64,000 bases of DNA from Nematostella vectensis (taxonomy: Eukaryota > Cnidaria > Anthozoa > Actiniaria > Edwardsiidae), in NCBI RefSeq assembly GCF_932526225.1, contig NC_064035.1, forward strand, positions 2,293,501-2,357,500. The letters are read 5' to 3'. Below, in pieces: positions 12,683-23,574 of this stretch (its first letter is position 1; each line of letters starts with the position of its first letter). Made by a program: the position numbers and the translations under genes. The notes beneath the pieces were generated by a model that worked only from the letters and a program-made list of their open reading frames with translations, did no database searches and had not been told where the DNA came from.

Positions 12683-13956
12683 CAATACACCAAAAACTGG
12701 AATTCGACTATCCAAATTTTCGTCTTTAATAAGACTTCTTCAGGGCAGACTGAAGAAAGCTTATTTACATCAGAATAGTGGCGCGAGACGCAAAAACATT
12801 ACAACGATAATGATAACTTTATTCCAATAAATACCAATACAGGTATATTAGGATAATATACAAAGTAGGTTGGCTTATATGCCTATCCTCTATTCATAAT
12901 ATTTAATTACATCATCACGGCAAAATTTCAGGACTAGGCTCGTAATGGAGTCATCTGTTAAGCTCATAATATACAAAAAAGGTCTTTTGGCCTTAACAGT
13001 TTGAAAGAGTTATTGATTGCAAATAGATCATTAAAAAATACTCGACGTATATCATTGACATAGTCGCATTCCATTAAGGTATGGTACTCATCCCCAACCT
13101 TATTTTTTTCACATTTTTCACAAATCCTTAATTCATAAGGTAAATTTTTATAGCGGCCTGTTTCAATTGCTAGTTTGTGTGCCGAGACACGCAATCTAGT
13201 CATAGATTGTCGGCGTCTAACATTAGATTGTCGACTGACTGACAAAACTGACTGACAAAAACGCGCATTTTCTAGAATAGCGCGTGCTATGGATAAAAAG
13301 AATTTACACGTCTCTACGTGGGTTCCTACTACAAAAAAAGTCATCACTATTAAGACCCCGCGGGTAGATAGACTTCAGCCGATAAGCCCACTGGCCTTCC
13401 CTTTCCCTAAGCTGAGCCTCAGAGTTACACTTATCTATAAGTTGTACCATAACATTATTAAGACCTAAATGATTGTCGCAATGAAAATGTTGATAGATCA
13501 AAAGGTCATCATTAACTCTTTCACTAACCGGTAAACTAGGGTGCTAATTTAACCTACTTTTATGATTATTAAAACGCTTCCTAAAACTATTGATAGTAGA
13601 CCCTACGTATTGCTTGCTACACATAGAGCAAATAATTAGATAAACAACAAAATCTGAGTTACAGTCCAAGTCAAAATTAATGACATATTTCTTATTAGTA
13701 ACTGTACTGCGAAACTCCCGCCCTGTCTTAAGAAAGTTACACACCCTACACCTTTGACCGCCACACTTACCACAACCTCTAGCCTGAGTGCTCTCCTCTT
13801 TAAGAGAGGAGTGCACCAACATATCCTTTAAACTCCTAGGTTTCCTATGAGCCACCATAGGTACCCTACCAATAGCACCCCTACATCTACTAGAAGATTC
13901 TAGAACTGGCTGTAAATTACGCAGAATACCAGGTAAATTAGGTGAAACATCCAACA
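12683..13956 (-). mobile_element. Decayed Penelope-like element composite flanked by a 15-bp direct repeat
   Basis: The segment is bounded by GTGTAACAGCAAATA at 12668-12682 and again at 13957-13971, a plausible target-site duplication. Read on the minus strand, it starts with the 3' part of a Penelope-like ORF (GIY-YIG endonuclease), passes through a LINE 3' fragment, and ends with a 3' tail at about 12683-12760. That tail contains ctgaagaagtcttattaaag and recurs at 55.78-55.88 kb. The upstream match also overlaps open reading frame, so the repeat could instead be coincidental. No reverse transcriptase core is present, which makes this a 5'-truncated copy. Confidence 0.6.
12800..13303 (-). 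pseudogene. LINE 3'-end fragment with C-terminal Cys/His motif
   Basis: On the minus strand the frame 13303-12964 carries MTRLRVSAHKLAIETGRY and RICEKCEKNKVGDEYHTLMEC. This is the CxxC...H...C pattern found downstream of the reverse transcriptase in many animal non-LTR retrotransposons. It ends with a stop near 12964 and an AT-rich tail containing AATAAA (about 12820). It is in a different frame from the Penelope-like ORF next to it, so I read it as a separate fragment, probably inserted into the older element. Confidence 0.65.
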
Positions 13957-14005
13957 GTGTAACAGCAAATATACACCTAAGTGATAGCACATTGTGGGCG
14001 GTCAA
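13304..14005 (-). pseudogene. Penelope-like element ORF fragment with GIY-YIG endonuclease
   Basis: The frame shows a Cys-rich segment (CGKCGGQRCRVCNF), then DFVVYLIICSMCSKQYVGST with FRKRFNNHKS, which is the GIY-YIG/Uri nuclease start typical of Penelope-like retroelements. After an in-frame TAG at 13544-13546 the same frame resumes with HLGLNN, VQLIDKC, LREREGQWAYRLKSIYPRGL and a short tail. The order and spacing match the C-terminal endonuclease of these elements. The internal stop, lack of the reverse transcriptase domain and adjoining unrelated LINE sequence show that it is dead. Confidence 0.75.
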
Positions 14006-16838
14006 AGCAATTTTTAAGATTTAGCAATTTTCAAACACATTTTCATTTTTCCTAAATTTTATTTTAGTGCTAACTCTGCTGTGGATTTCCTCTCTCTCTA
14101 TGCTGGTATGTGCCCTCTACATACCTAAGGGATAGTATTTGGTAGAATTTTACACAATAGGACAATAACCCTGTCTACTTTCATGGAGTCCCCCCCTCCC
14201 TCAACCTGGAGAGATGATGCTTCTTACCTTTCTTGCCCGAATCAGTGTTGTGATATGGCATTTACAGTAAAACTCAAGTTTATACATACATTTTTTTCAT
14301 ATTCAAAGGTAGGAAACGTCTTTGTTATACATGTCACAACACAGGGGCCCAAACAAATTGCAGATGCACATTTAATCCTTCAGGTGTCCAATTCAACCCT
14401 GCGCGCAGGGTCTAGTTTTACAAAGTTTGTATAGTTGTCCGCTAAATATAAGCTCTCGCGGATTTATGAATCTTGTAATTTGGTCTAATCTGTTTATATA
14501 ACCCTAACCCTGGGTTGTGCATTACCCCCCCCCCCCCCCCCCCCCCCCCCGCCAGGTAGGTTTTAAGTTAGTACGTTTCTATATGCGGCTTTGAAAGCCA
14601 GTTCTTGGACTTAAAATATTTCTCTAAGAAGACATGACTCTATGTTTGATTATAAAAACGAATGACTCACTTCTGTAAGAGTAACAAAAAAGAACTTTGA
14701 CATTTATCTGAGAAATGAATCCAGGCTGCTCTTTCTAAATAACACACGTGCCATTTGAACGCAATGTCCCATCACATACGTATAAAAGAGGAAAGCGAAT
14801 CTTATCGTCGGTCGCATCTGAGCAAGACTCCAATGATGACACTGGTAATAAGCCCCTTAAGGTGGATTTTACACGAATCACTTTAGCCATTCGGGCCGGT
14901 ACTTCACACATTTCCACGACTCACGATAAAATATCTTTATTGCAGATCTTAAATGGAATCTGAAGAGTTAGTAAAACAAACCATAACACCCTTGAATGAA
15001 ATTCCGAGGCGGATATATCGCACCGCTGTCAATGGGTTGATTACCTTCTCGGGTACGCAGCGAGGAATGATTAGAATTTCGTCTGAAGACTAATTCATTA
15101 GCGCACTTTTATCTTTCTTTCCGGTACACGCGGCACTGCCCTTGAGCTCGCGAGATATTATCTAAAAACCCTTTGGAATACTCCCGCTTGAGCCGGACAG
15201 TAACATGGTCGCTCCATGGTGCAGCCCAAAAATGAATGCTTATAGAAAGCCATGCTTAAAGAAAGCTATTGACAGTGCCATCTTACGCTCCCGTACAATA
15301 TAGTCAGTATTGTCACACAAAGAATCCATTCCTTTCGGCTAATTAAGTATTAAACTTTATTTTTGGATGGTTATTGATTTTTCTTGCAAATAGATTATTG
15401 TATCTTAACATATAACAATAGTGGTTGATCGAAAAACGTTTTAGAAGTGTTTCAAGCTTATTTTTCGGTTGCGAAAAAGGGGCATCTGTAAAGACCGCAG
15501 AGTCTTCGAGCGTGCTCGCAAAGTTAATCGCAGCGAATTCCCTAGATTGTCTGCCCGCCTTTGAATCGAACAAGCTTCGTCAAAGGGCGTTGCTATAATC
15601 TCTATTTTGGGAAGGGTTTTTTCCGTCATTGCCAATAAAGAAAAACATAACAAGCTAATTTGTATCTAATTTGTACACTGGTCGCATTTTAACCCTTGAC
15701 GTTGAGAAAAGCCGAATACTTCCGATTTTTTTTTACAATAAAAAAGACTCTTTGGTTTCAATGTAATGAATTTATAGTGGTGTTCACGGAGTGTTTTTCA
15801 TGGATATTTTTAGGGTGTGAATCTGTTCACGGGTCTGGTTTCGAATGCACTGTTTATCAACCGTCAGCACTGCCTTATTAAGATGTAATCTTTATGATGC
15901 GCGTCGGGCGATTTAATCGCGAACTATCAGCGAAGGCGCGCGAGATGTTTGCACGAGTGAACAAAAAGGCGATGCTGGATCGGAAGTCTCATGGCAAATA
16001 GGCTTGACCTAATATCACACATATACAAGACATCAACTTCAGATTTCAAAATTGTGGTTATTTTATTGACAAAATAACAGTGCCTGCACTATTCCTACAT
16101 ACATGTTCAAGAAAATCTTTTAATAATCTCTACCCGAAATAACAATAAAGTATTCCGTTTTCTTATTGTAATATACAAATTAATTTTGAGCTGTAAACAA
16201 CTCCAGCTACTCAAAGAAGGCCCGCCTATCAAGCGTCCTCAAAGAACTCCAGAATATATAATAGATTTAAAATTAATGCGGAATTCCTGTGACTAGAATT
16301 CCTTCTAGACTCTCCCCTAAAATTGAGTACGAGTTATGCTTTTTCCTATGCCATATTATTTGTGCGCGCTTCCGCCAAAAGAACGGATCGAGAAAAACTA
16401 ACGTGGGCTGCACCGGCAGTCGCGCACAGACGCGCCGTGTGACAGCCAGGTAAATAGGAGTTTCCTGTGCTTTGTGATGCCAGTAGTTCTGGCGCTCTCA
16501 AGGATAAATCATCCATGGGAATGTTTCTTTAATCTTTTCGGTCTCCCTACAAGATAATCCTTACAAAATCAAGTCCACTTTTGGGAAGTCATTTAATAAA
16601 TTAAGCTAGATATATGGTACACTTCGAAAAGCCTTTGCTTTTGTTTTGAATATACACAGAATTAAACAGCAGAAGTCAGCCATTTATGCAGTCAGTTTTG
16701 CCCTCCTTCAAGAAGGCCTTTGTTGAATGGCTCCGTTTGCTTATAATTGAGACGTTGGATAAGCCAACACGCCAAGCTAAAAACTCTAATTAGAATTTCA
16801 AGTCTGTGTTTGCTTTGAGATCCATTCGTCTGCCATCA
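14006..16838. other. Intergenic stretch with a 26-bp poly-C run
   Basis: A pure C run occupies 14525-14550. Otherwise the sequence is unique and moderately AT-rich. A 71-codon frame at 14748-14963 has a reasonable composition but no start context, splice sites or domain that would support it. Nothing else is recognised. Confidence 0.5.
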
Positions 16839-17270
16839 TGGCTATGGTAGAGCCAAGTATGTAGATAGCGTTTAATTGCCAATGATTATACTTTTTGATT
16901 TATCAACTTGTGTATTCTTATAATACCTACATTGTATCTACTATTTCCATAGGTTTTCAGGATAATTGCTCACGCACGAAAGCATATCCTTTTATACATG
17001 AGGGAACTATTGAATGAAAACCTTCTTCCCCGTGACCGTGACGAAATTTTTGAACTGCGGAAGAGATCGAATCCTCCTCTCCCACACACCATTGATCCGA
17101 CTCAAACTTTAAGAGAAACCTATAGATTAGTCAGAAAAACAATCAATTTTACAAAGAAACGCTCGAAAGGATTTGCGAATGTGGGCACTAATCTACCGCC
17201 CTCTACCTCCCGCAAGTCGCCAGCGAGGCTAGCGCGCCCTTCACTCGAACTTTCCTATCGCACCAACTGA
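16839..17270 (+). CDS. Possible small two-exon gene, structure uncertain
   Basis: ATGGCTATGGTAGAGCCA at 16839 is followed by a good donor (A|GTATGT at 16858). An acceptor (TTTCCATAG) ends at 16952. Joining them gives MAMVEPSFQDNCSRTKAYPF and then a TGA after about 27 codons. In the other frame the second exon stays open to 17270 and encodes a basic 90-residue stretch from the ATG at 16998 (ELLNENLLPRDRDEIFELRK, then KKRSKGFANVG). The second frame looks more coding-like. It would need the weaker donor ATG|GTAGAG, an internal start, or a one-base error. I do not recognise the protein. It is convergent with hedgehog, 293 bp apart. Confidence 0.35.
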
Positions 17271-17563
17271 TTTCTAACACTAAAAGCGTGAATTGGGTCT
17301 TGGTCGACGAGGTTCTTGGTCGAGATGTGTAATTGAAATTATTTCCTCTCGTTTTCCCTTCTATTGATGGTTACGTTATTTTACTGATTAATAGATAAAC
17401 AAATTCGATTTGGCGTTAATGTGATTAAACAGAAACCACATACAGAATTCTTGGTTGGCATAGGTGTTCTCTTTGACTTTTTACTTCGAGTTTTTCGGGC
17501 GGGATCCAAGAAGAACGCCCCACTGCCAGCTACACTCCAAACACTAGGCCTTTCTTGGTATAC
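17271..17563. other. Short spacer between convergent genes
   Basis: This should contain the 3' UTR of hedgehog (minus strand). I see no perfect AATAAA on the minus strand within it. Confidence 0.4.
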
Positions 17564-19451
17564 TCACGCAAACTCCGCAATCCTCACGATTTGGTTCAGT
17601 GAGATCAGAAAACGCGGGAACCAGTGCACGCCTGCCGGGGTAATTCCTTCGTGTAACCAACTAAACACGCTCGGCAACCAATAACGAAGTCCGCGCAACG
17701 GACTGAACGCCAGATGCGAGATGGTATGACTCGTGACTTCGGAATAACACGAGGCCACAACTCCGTCTACTATTATAGTTCCCTGCGCAGTCAGGGGTGC
17801 GACTGCGCCAAGTTTATGCTCGATCCGAACGGACATCACTCTAGAAGGATGTAGTTTGCCTTTGGAGTTCACAAGTACATAGTCTCCGGGCGTCACAAAC
17901 TGAGCAAGCTTAGCACTTGCATCGTAAATAGTAGAACTGTTGCGTTTCATCACAAAAATCAGGTGATTACGAGTAAGCGCTAGGTTAGCTACGTCCGTTT
18001 CGATGATTGTAAAAGGAACTTTTGAAAGCCACGGCTTGTAGTCGAGGAATATGAGAACCTCGCTATACAGAAGTCGGCCTGTTTCATCCATAGATTGCAC
18101 CCTTTGTCCCGTTTTAAGATCCTTGATCGCGATTCGTTCGCCATTTTCAATAGTTACCAAAGCTTCAGAATGAAAGCAGCTCCCCCAGCTATCTTTACGG
18201 TCATCATCTGTAATATTAACAACAATAAAAAAACATCAGAATATTATGGCTACTACCATCACAATAGAAAAAGGCTTTTCGGTAATTATCAAGGCATGGG
18301 TAATTGAGTCTATTTTGCCATTCACACAAAACCCCAACGTTTGTTTTAGCTAAATAGATGGGAGTTTTCGCAGGCAGGGGTCATATAAATAGCTTCTATG
18401 ATGTTTGCCGAAATCGAATAGAGATGGGCCGTCTTACATCTAAATGGAGATTTACGCGATTTCGCTTGAGGCGATATATATATGAAGTACCGGCCTTCGA
18501 AGCCAAACCACAATATCAAAATATCATTGACTTTTAACTTTCAACGCTAGTTTTTTTCCACTTGCTAAATGATCCATCGCAAACCTTGAAAGAATATCGG
18601 GTTAAAACCCTAATTAAGACAATTTAAGAAATTAATCGAACGTAACTTTACGGCGGATAAAGAAATTATCGTTCTATCAGCTTACCTGAGCGAACTGAAG
18701 CGTGAATACTACTTCTCCGGTCGTAATAGACCCAGTCGAATCCGGCATCAACCGCCAAACTCCCAAGGTCCGGCAACTTTTTAGGGTCTTTATCTGAGGT
18801 ACTTATATCAACAGCTCTGCCTTCGTAATGAAGTGAATCAAGAGAATGTTGCCCGTCTTCGTCCCATGCTTCTGTTACACGTAATTTTACGCCCTTCCAT
18901 TTCTGCTTCACTTTCGTCGCGAGGTTCCTCAACTTCTCTCGACATCGCTGCAACAGAACGTACGATGTTTTTAGATAAAAAAAAATACTTACAGGCCGTC
19001 AAGATACATATGCTTAATTCCCGCGTAATTTAATGAATGGAAAATCTTTCTGAATGTACAAAGCCCCCCCGCAAAAAGTGACCATGCTGAGCGCTAAATT
19101 GCGATGAAAGACAAGATACCAAATGTAAACAAACGCCAAGGGAAGCCCAACCTTGCTCATGAGGCGATCGGCACCGGTTCTCTCTTCGTCTTTGAAAACG
19201 ATATCAGTGTTATAGCAAGCCACAAGCTTGTTGAATTTCGAAGAATTTCTTGTAATTTTGCCCTGTGGTCTCCCACTAGCTCCCAATGAAAATTCGTCGA
19301 CGTCTGGAACTCTCTGCTTGAAATAAAGTGGCCTTCTGCCTCTCCTACTCAAACTTGGTCTTGACGAGCATGAGTTAGCAAAATCCAACGAAAACTGGAA
19401 AAGCACAAGGGCAAACGCAAGAGGATAGAACAAGAACAAGTGCAGCCTCAT
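17564..19451 (-). CDS. hh: Hedgehog family morphogen precursor, 401 aa, three exons
   Basis: Coding exons are 19451-19152, 18947-18686 and 18207-17564, with clean GT-AG introns (phases 0 and 1). Residues 1-27 form a hydrophobic signal peptide before Cys28, the expected palmitoylation site. The signalling domain carries E89, E90, D95, E126, D129 and D131 (calcium site) and H140, D147 and H182 (zinc ligands) in [11 protein letters not shown] and SIHASVRS, in exact register with vertebrate Hedgehogs. Exon 3 encodes the Hog/Hint autoprocessing domain: S197-C198-F199 at the cleavage point, D243, T266xxH269, and the conserved APLTAQGT and [10 protein letters not shown] blocks (C341). The domain would cleave the precursor and attach cholesterol to the ligand, which acts through Patched. 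Two oddities stand out. The scissile residue is Ser instead of the usual Gly, and the mature N-terminus reads CSSRP rather than CGPGR. Length is normal. Confidence 0.97.
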
Positions 19452-22400
19452 GTCGAGCCAATTGTAATTACCAGCCAGATGACAATATTTAGGTTGGATT
19501 AAAACTAGTGAGCAGCCCTAGTTCGCTCCTTTCCAATTGCTGTGCGTTCAACATCTTTCTGACAACCAGATCTGCGTTCAATTTCAATGATGCTGCTCTA
19601 AAATGGTTTTCATAGCAGCGCGCCCATGATTGGCTGGAAGTGGTGTGATTGTCATCCATTGTTGATTTTTGTTTTGTTCGGTTGCATCCCAAAGAGAAGG
19701 CACTTCCTGTGTTAAAGTGACACCTGCGCTGTACTTGGGGCCGCGCACACAGTCCGCCCAAATTCCAAACTATTTGATCGAATACGAAGGGCCATTTAGA
19801 AAATTCTTCCCCTTCCGAAAATCTACTTGAGAACTTTCTAAAGATATACACAATTTGGTTGTACAAACCGAGTAGCTTGATTAGTAGACAGGAGACCAAT
19901 CAGTAACAACCTTCTAATTATGCCTTGTGAGAGACTTAGCAATTTGTCAACATTTGCTGCTAAAATTAATAAATCAGCACAGATCTGCAAGAGAAATGTA
20001 ATTTATTGGGCATTAGTATGAAAAGATTGTCTAAACAGACGTAGACTATATTTACCTTTGACTTATGCAGATCTTAATTCGGAATATTGACGTCCAAATT
20101 TTGAGTGCCTTCTTACTTAAATTGTAGAATTTTGGCTAGAAAGGGATAAGCGATGTGTTTTAGTTAACGTTTTTCCGTTCGCAATTGACCGGATTAGCAT
20201 TTGATAGTCTGTCTTTTGCAGTTTATTGCGAAATACAATCACTAAAGTTGCAACGAATTGTTTTCGGTCGTGTAATTCTCTGGGGCTTAACGAACGCCAA
20301 TCATACTCGAGGGAAAACAAAATCATAAAACAAAGAATTCCCATTGTGTTTGATTCGACATGTCGTACCATTTAATTGGTATTTTCACAGACAACATTAA
20401 ACAACACGAGCGACAGTGAACATCAACGTCTAATGAACAGATGAACGGCCTGTGGAAGAATTCCCTTTTCACCTCATAGAATGCTTCTATTTATAACATG
20501 CTAATGTAATAATGTTATTTGCCACGCACTATAGCACTATGCCAAGTTGATAGCATTTGAGGCAAGAGAAAACATGATGACAAAGCTGGTATTGTTACAA
20601 CATAAGCCAAAACACAGTTTTCTTATAAAGGAAACTTAACATCCTGGTTATTTGGCTGGTTTTATGACAAAAAAAGGCAAATTGCTCAACATTCCATGAT
20701 ATTTCCACTTCGATGTAGTATAAGCATGTCATTTATTGCGGAAGTGAATAACAGCCGTGCTAAGATTGAGCCTAAACTTACGACCCTGGAAAGAGACAGT
20801 GAATAAATTAGTTCACTTCTCACTTAAAAGCGATAATAGAAAGCCAATTACCCACGTCAGTAGCCTATCAACATGAAAAATCTGCAAAAGGCGGTACTTC
20901 CGTGCGAGTATGCGAACTTGCCGTCGGAAACCATGACGCAATACACACATAGGAACAAACGCTCTGAATTCTTGCATGCAACTGCAGACATTAGAAAAAA
21001 ACATCTTCTCCCTTGCACAAACCCCAAACCATTATTCTTTTCGGTGGCTTACAAACGTTTCCAGTCCCTTCCATATTTGTAAAGCCAATATTTTGCAATC
21101 GGCGCCCCAAAAACGCCCGTTCCATATGTAGATAGTTCGTACTGTCTTGGTGTTGTGTTTGTAGCAGTTAGATTTGACTGCTCATTCCTGAAATACTTCA
21201 CTTAGAGACAATAAAGGCGGAGTCCGTTTAATAAGTGTTAATTGAATTGAATCGTAGTTAAGTGGGCGGGATAAGAGCCATACCGACAGGAGCTTTTAGC
21301 GCGGCATTTTACACGTCTGTCATCGAACAACCCAAACAATCGAAAACCTGTCTGGCAGCCATCGTGGATGGAACACGACACCTAGGCATTTTTGCACAGT
21401 AAGCAGAACAACGTCTTGATAAGAAAACATGAACAAGTTATTCAAACATTTTGAGTTGGTTGAGTTTGAAAAGACTTTATTGCAGATCAAACGGTGCTGT
21501 AAAGGTGGCATGTACAATGAAACCTCTATCCAAAGTCTTAATCAGCCTCCTACTCACTTCTAATAACACAATCCTGTCTTAAAACACGTCACGTTTGCAT
21601 TTCTCGACTCAGATCTATTGTACTGTGTCATGAATTGATCAAGCTCTATCGATGGTCGAACGATGTGGGGTGAAAAGAGGGGTGAGGCGTGGGGAGTTAT
21701 TTATCCATTATTTATTTATTATTTATTTATCCATTCTTTTAAACGAAAAACATAGTGAAAAAGGCACCAAAGAAGGTTAATATCATTTATCTCCCCTTTT
21801 CCCCTAAAAAAGCATATGTCGACAATTCAACGTGAATCAGAAAATAAAGAGAGTTGAATTGAGAATCCTTACGCACAGGCCCATAGAAGAAGAAAATAGT
21901 GTGCTCAAAATCCATATACTTTTTAAAAATTATAACCAAGAGCAAACTATTCTATCCTACAGTAAACAAATAACGGTATATCTAGATCGAAGATGTAGAA
22001 TTGACTCGCCGGAGTGGCTAGAAAAAAAGGCAGAATTTATCAGTAAATCTCTAACATAGCCCAGTGGTGATTTTTAAAAGATTGATCGATTGATTTAGAC
22101 AAAACCACTTCCGTCCTAGTTAAAAGAACCGCAAAAGAATAGAGGAAATAAAATGGCAAAAAGCTAGTAGCCCATGAATGACTCTATTATGACGATTGAG
22201 CAATTCAACCAAATGTCTTTTAACGATTATATTTTCCAGGAATTTTATGTACTTTATATTTGATGATGTAACGGGCAACCATTGTGGTATCTAATCGTAT
22301 CTTTATCGAATATTTTTTTCAGTGATAGCATGCCGGGCTCAAAGATGCCCCGCTAGGTAATGATTTAGCTTAGCGGGGATTATTCGGTGACTTACGGCCA

Positions 22401-22635
22401 CTCGGTACCCTGCGGTGTGCTTTTCCCGCAAAGATCGTCAACGATTTGGAGACCTAATTCAATTAATATCATTAACTAAATACATGAAGATTTGTGGGTA
22501 AGGGCACGAAGCTGAAAAATACCCAAACACAACGGAAGCTTAAGGAAAAGGTGGCTCATAGACAAAAGGAAGTTTTAGAATATAAAAAGTTGAGATTATA
22601 ACCAATAAGGTTAGACCTCAGTATCTTCCTATTTC
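19452..22635. other. Upstream region of hedgehog, no further gene seen
   Basis: The first few hundred bases should contain the hedgehog promoter and 5' UTR. A 136-codon open frame at 19489-19899 on the same strand overlaps this leader and has no domain. Its last in-frame ATG would give a roughly 56-codon upstream ORF ending 38 bp before the hedgehog ATG. Open frames at 20117-20371 (minus) and 21832-22059 (plus) are unrecognised. A low-complexity ttatttatt run lies at about 21697-21735. A GC hairpin (ccccgcta / tagcgggg) sits at about 22350-22380. Confidence 0.5.
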
Positions 22636-22644
22636 TTATAAACC

Positions 22645-22765
22645 GCACTTCAACTACAACTACCACTTTCTATTCTTAGCAACACTTATATAGTCAAATC
22701 GGATGAGATTCACTTCAACTACAAACCGCTTTCTATTCTTAGAAACACTTAGTCAAATGCTGGGA
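22645..22765. repeat. Tandem duplication, about 60 bp, two copies
   Basis: The blocks cacttcaactacaac...tttctattcttagcaacactta and cacttcaactacaaac...tttctattcttagaaacactta follow each other with small indels. This is a simple local duplication. Confidence 0.8.
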
Positions 22766-23570
22766 TTTGTAAGTCCATGATAATACCACAAAGGTGGTAA
22801 AATAAGAGCATAGTAATTGTTTTTCAATCGATCTCATTTGATTCATTTTCAACGGGCGCTGTCATTCATGTAGTCGCCAGAAGGACGTCAGGCCCAAAAT
22901 ATTTTCCATTTTAAATTTGGTATTTTAAAACTACGTTTATCACAACAAACCTCCTAGTAAACACGAACACGCTCTTTGCTGAATTAAGATCTCAGAGACT
23001 TATTAATAAAGTATGTAAAAATAGCCACCTTAAACCATTTCATAGAACGAATACTAATTCAGGCGTGGATGCAGGAAAAATTCTGATCGGTTTACGAAAA
23101 AAGCGCGAAAACTGTTGCACAACGTCAACGAACACATCAGCTTGTAATTAATGATCTCTAAACATCCTGACCTGTTTACGTCTGATTACAAAAAAAGAAA
23201 ACCAATTTACAATCTAACATACTAAACCCCATACCTAGAGATAGACCTTACTTTAAGAGATTCATTTTCATTCAAAAAGTCTTTTCATACCAAAGCCAAA
23301 AGAAGGTCAGAAAGGCCAGAAAAAATCCTTATAAATTGCACCTTTTCTTTCAAACATCTGTAAGCGCAGCATTCATTATTCCTTAATAGAGACTTAGGGC
23401 ACTGTGGTAAAAGTTGTATATAAGTAACTGTCAAACTCGTCCTCAACTGGCGAGACACATCAGTTGAGACATGGACAGCAAAGCACTGTTTGCCCTTTAT
23501 ATTGGCAGGGCCGTAGCTAGCTAGTTGTTAGTAGCCATAGCTAGTTAGTACTAGGGCGGAGAGGCAGTAT
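22766..23570. other. Unique AT-rich stretch before the 43-bp array
   Basis: No gene is recognised. Cagggccgtagct at about 23508 resembles the inverted ends of the small dispersed elements at 41.85 kb and 59.83 kb, and may be a remnant end. Confidence 0.4.
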
Positions 23571-23574
23571 TCAC

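Noticed and set aside
14748..14963. 71-codon open frame with coding-like composition
   Set aside because: There is no recognisable domain, no splice sites and no homology I can recall. A chance frame is likely.
19489..19899. 136-codon frame upstream of hedgehog on the same strand
   Set aside because: It overlaps the expected 5' UTR and promoter, has no domain and its composition is unremarkable.
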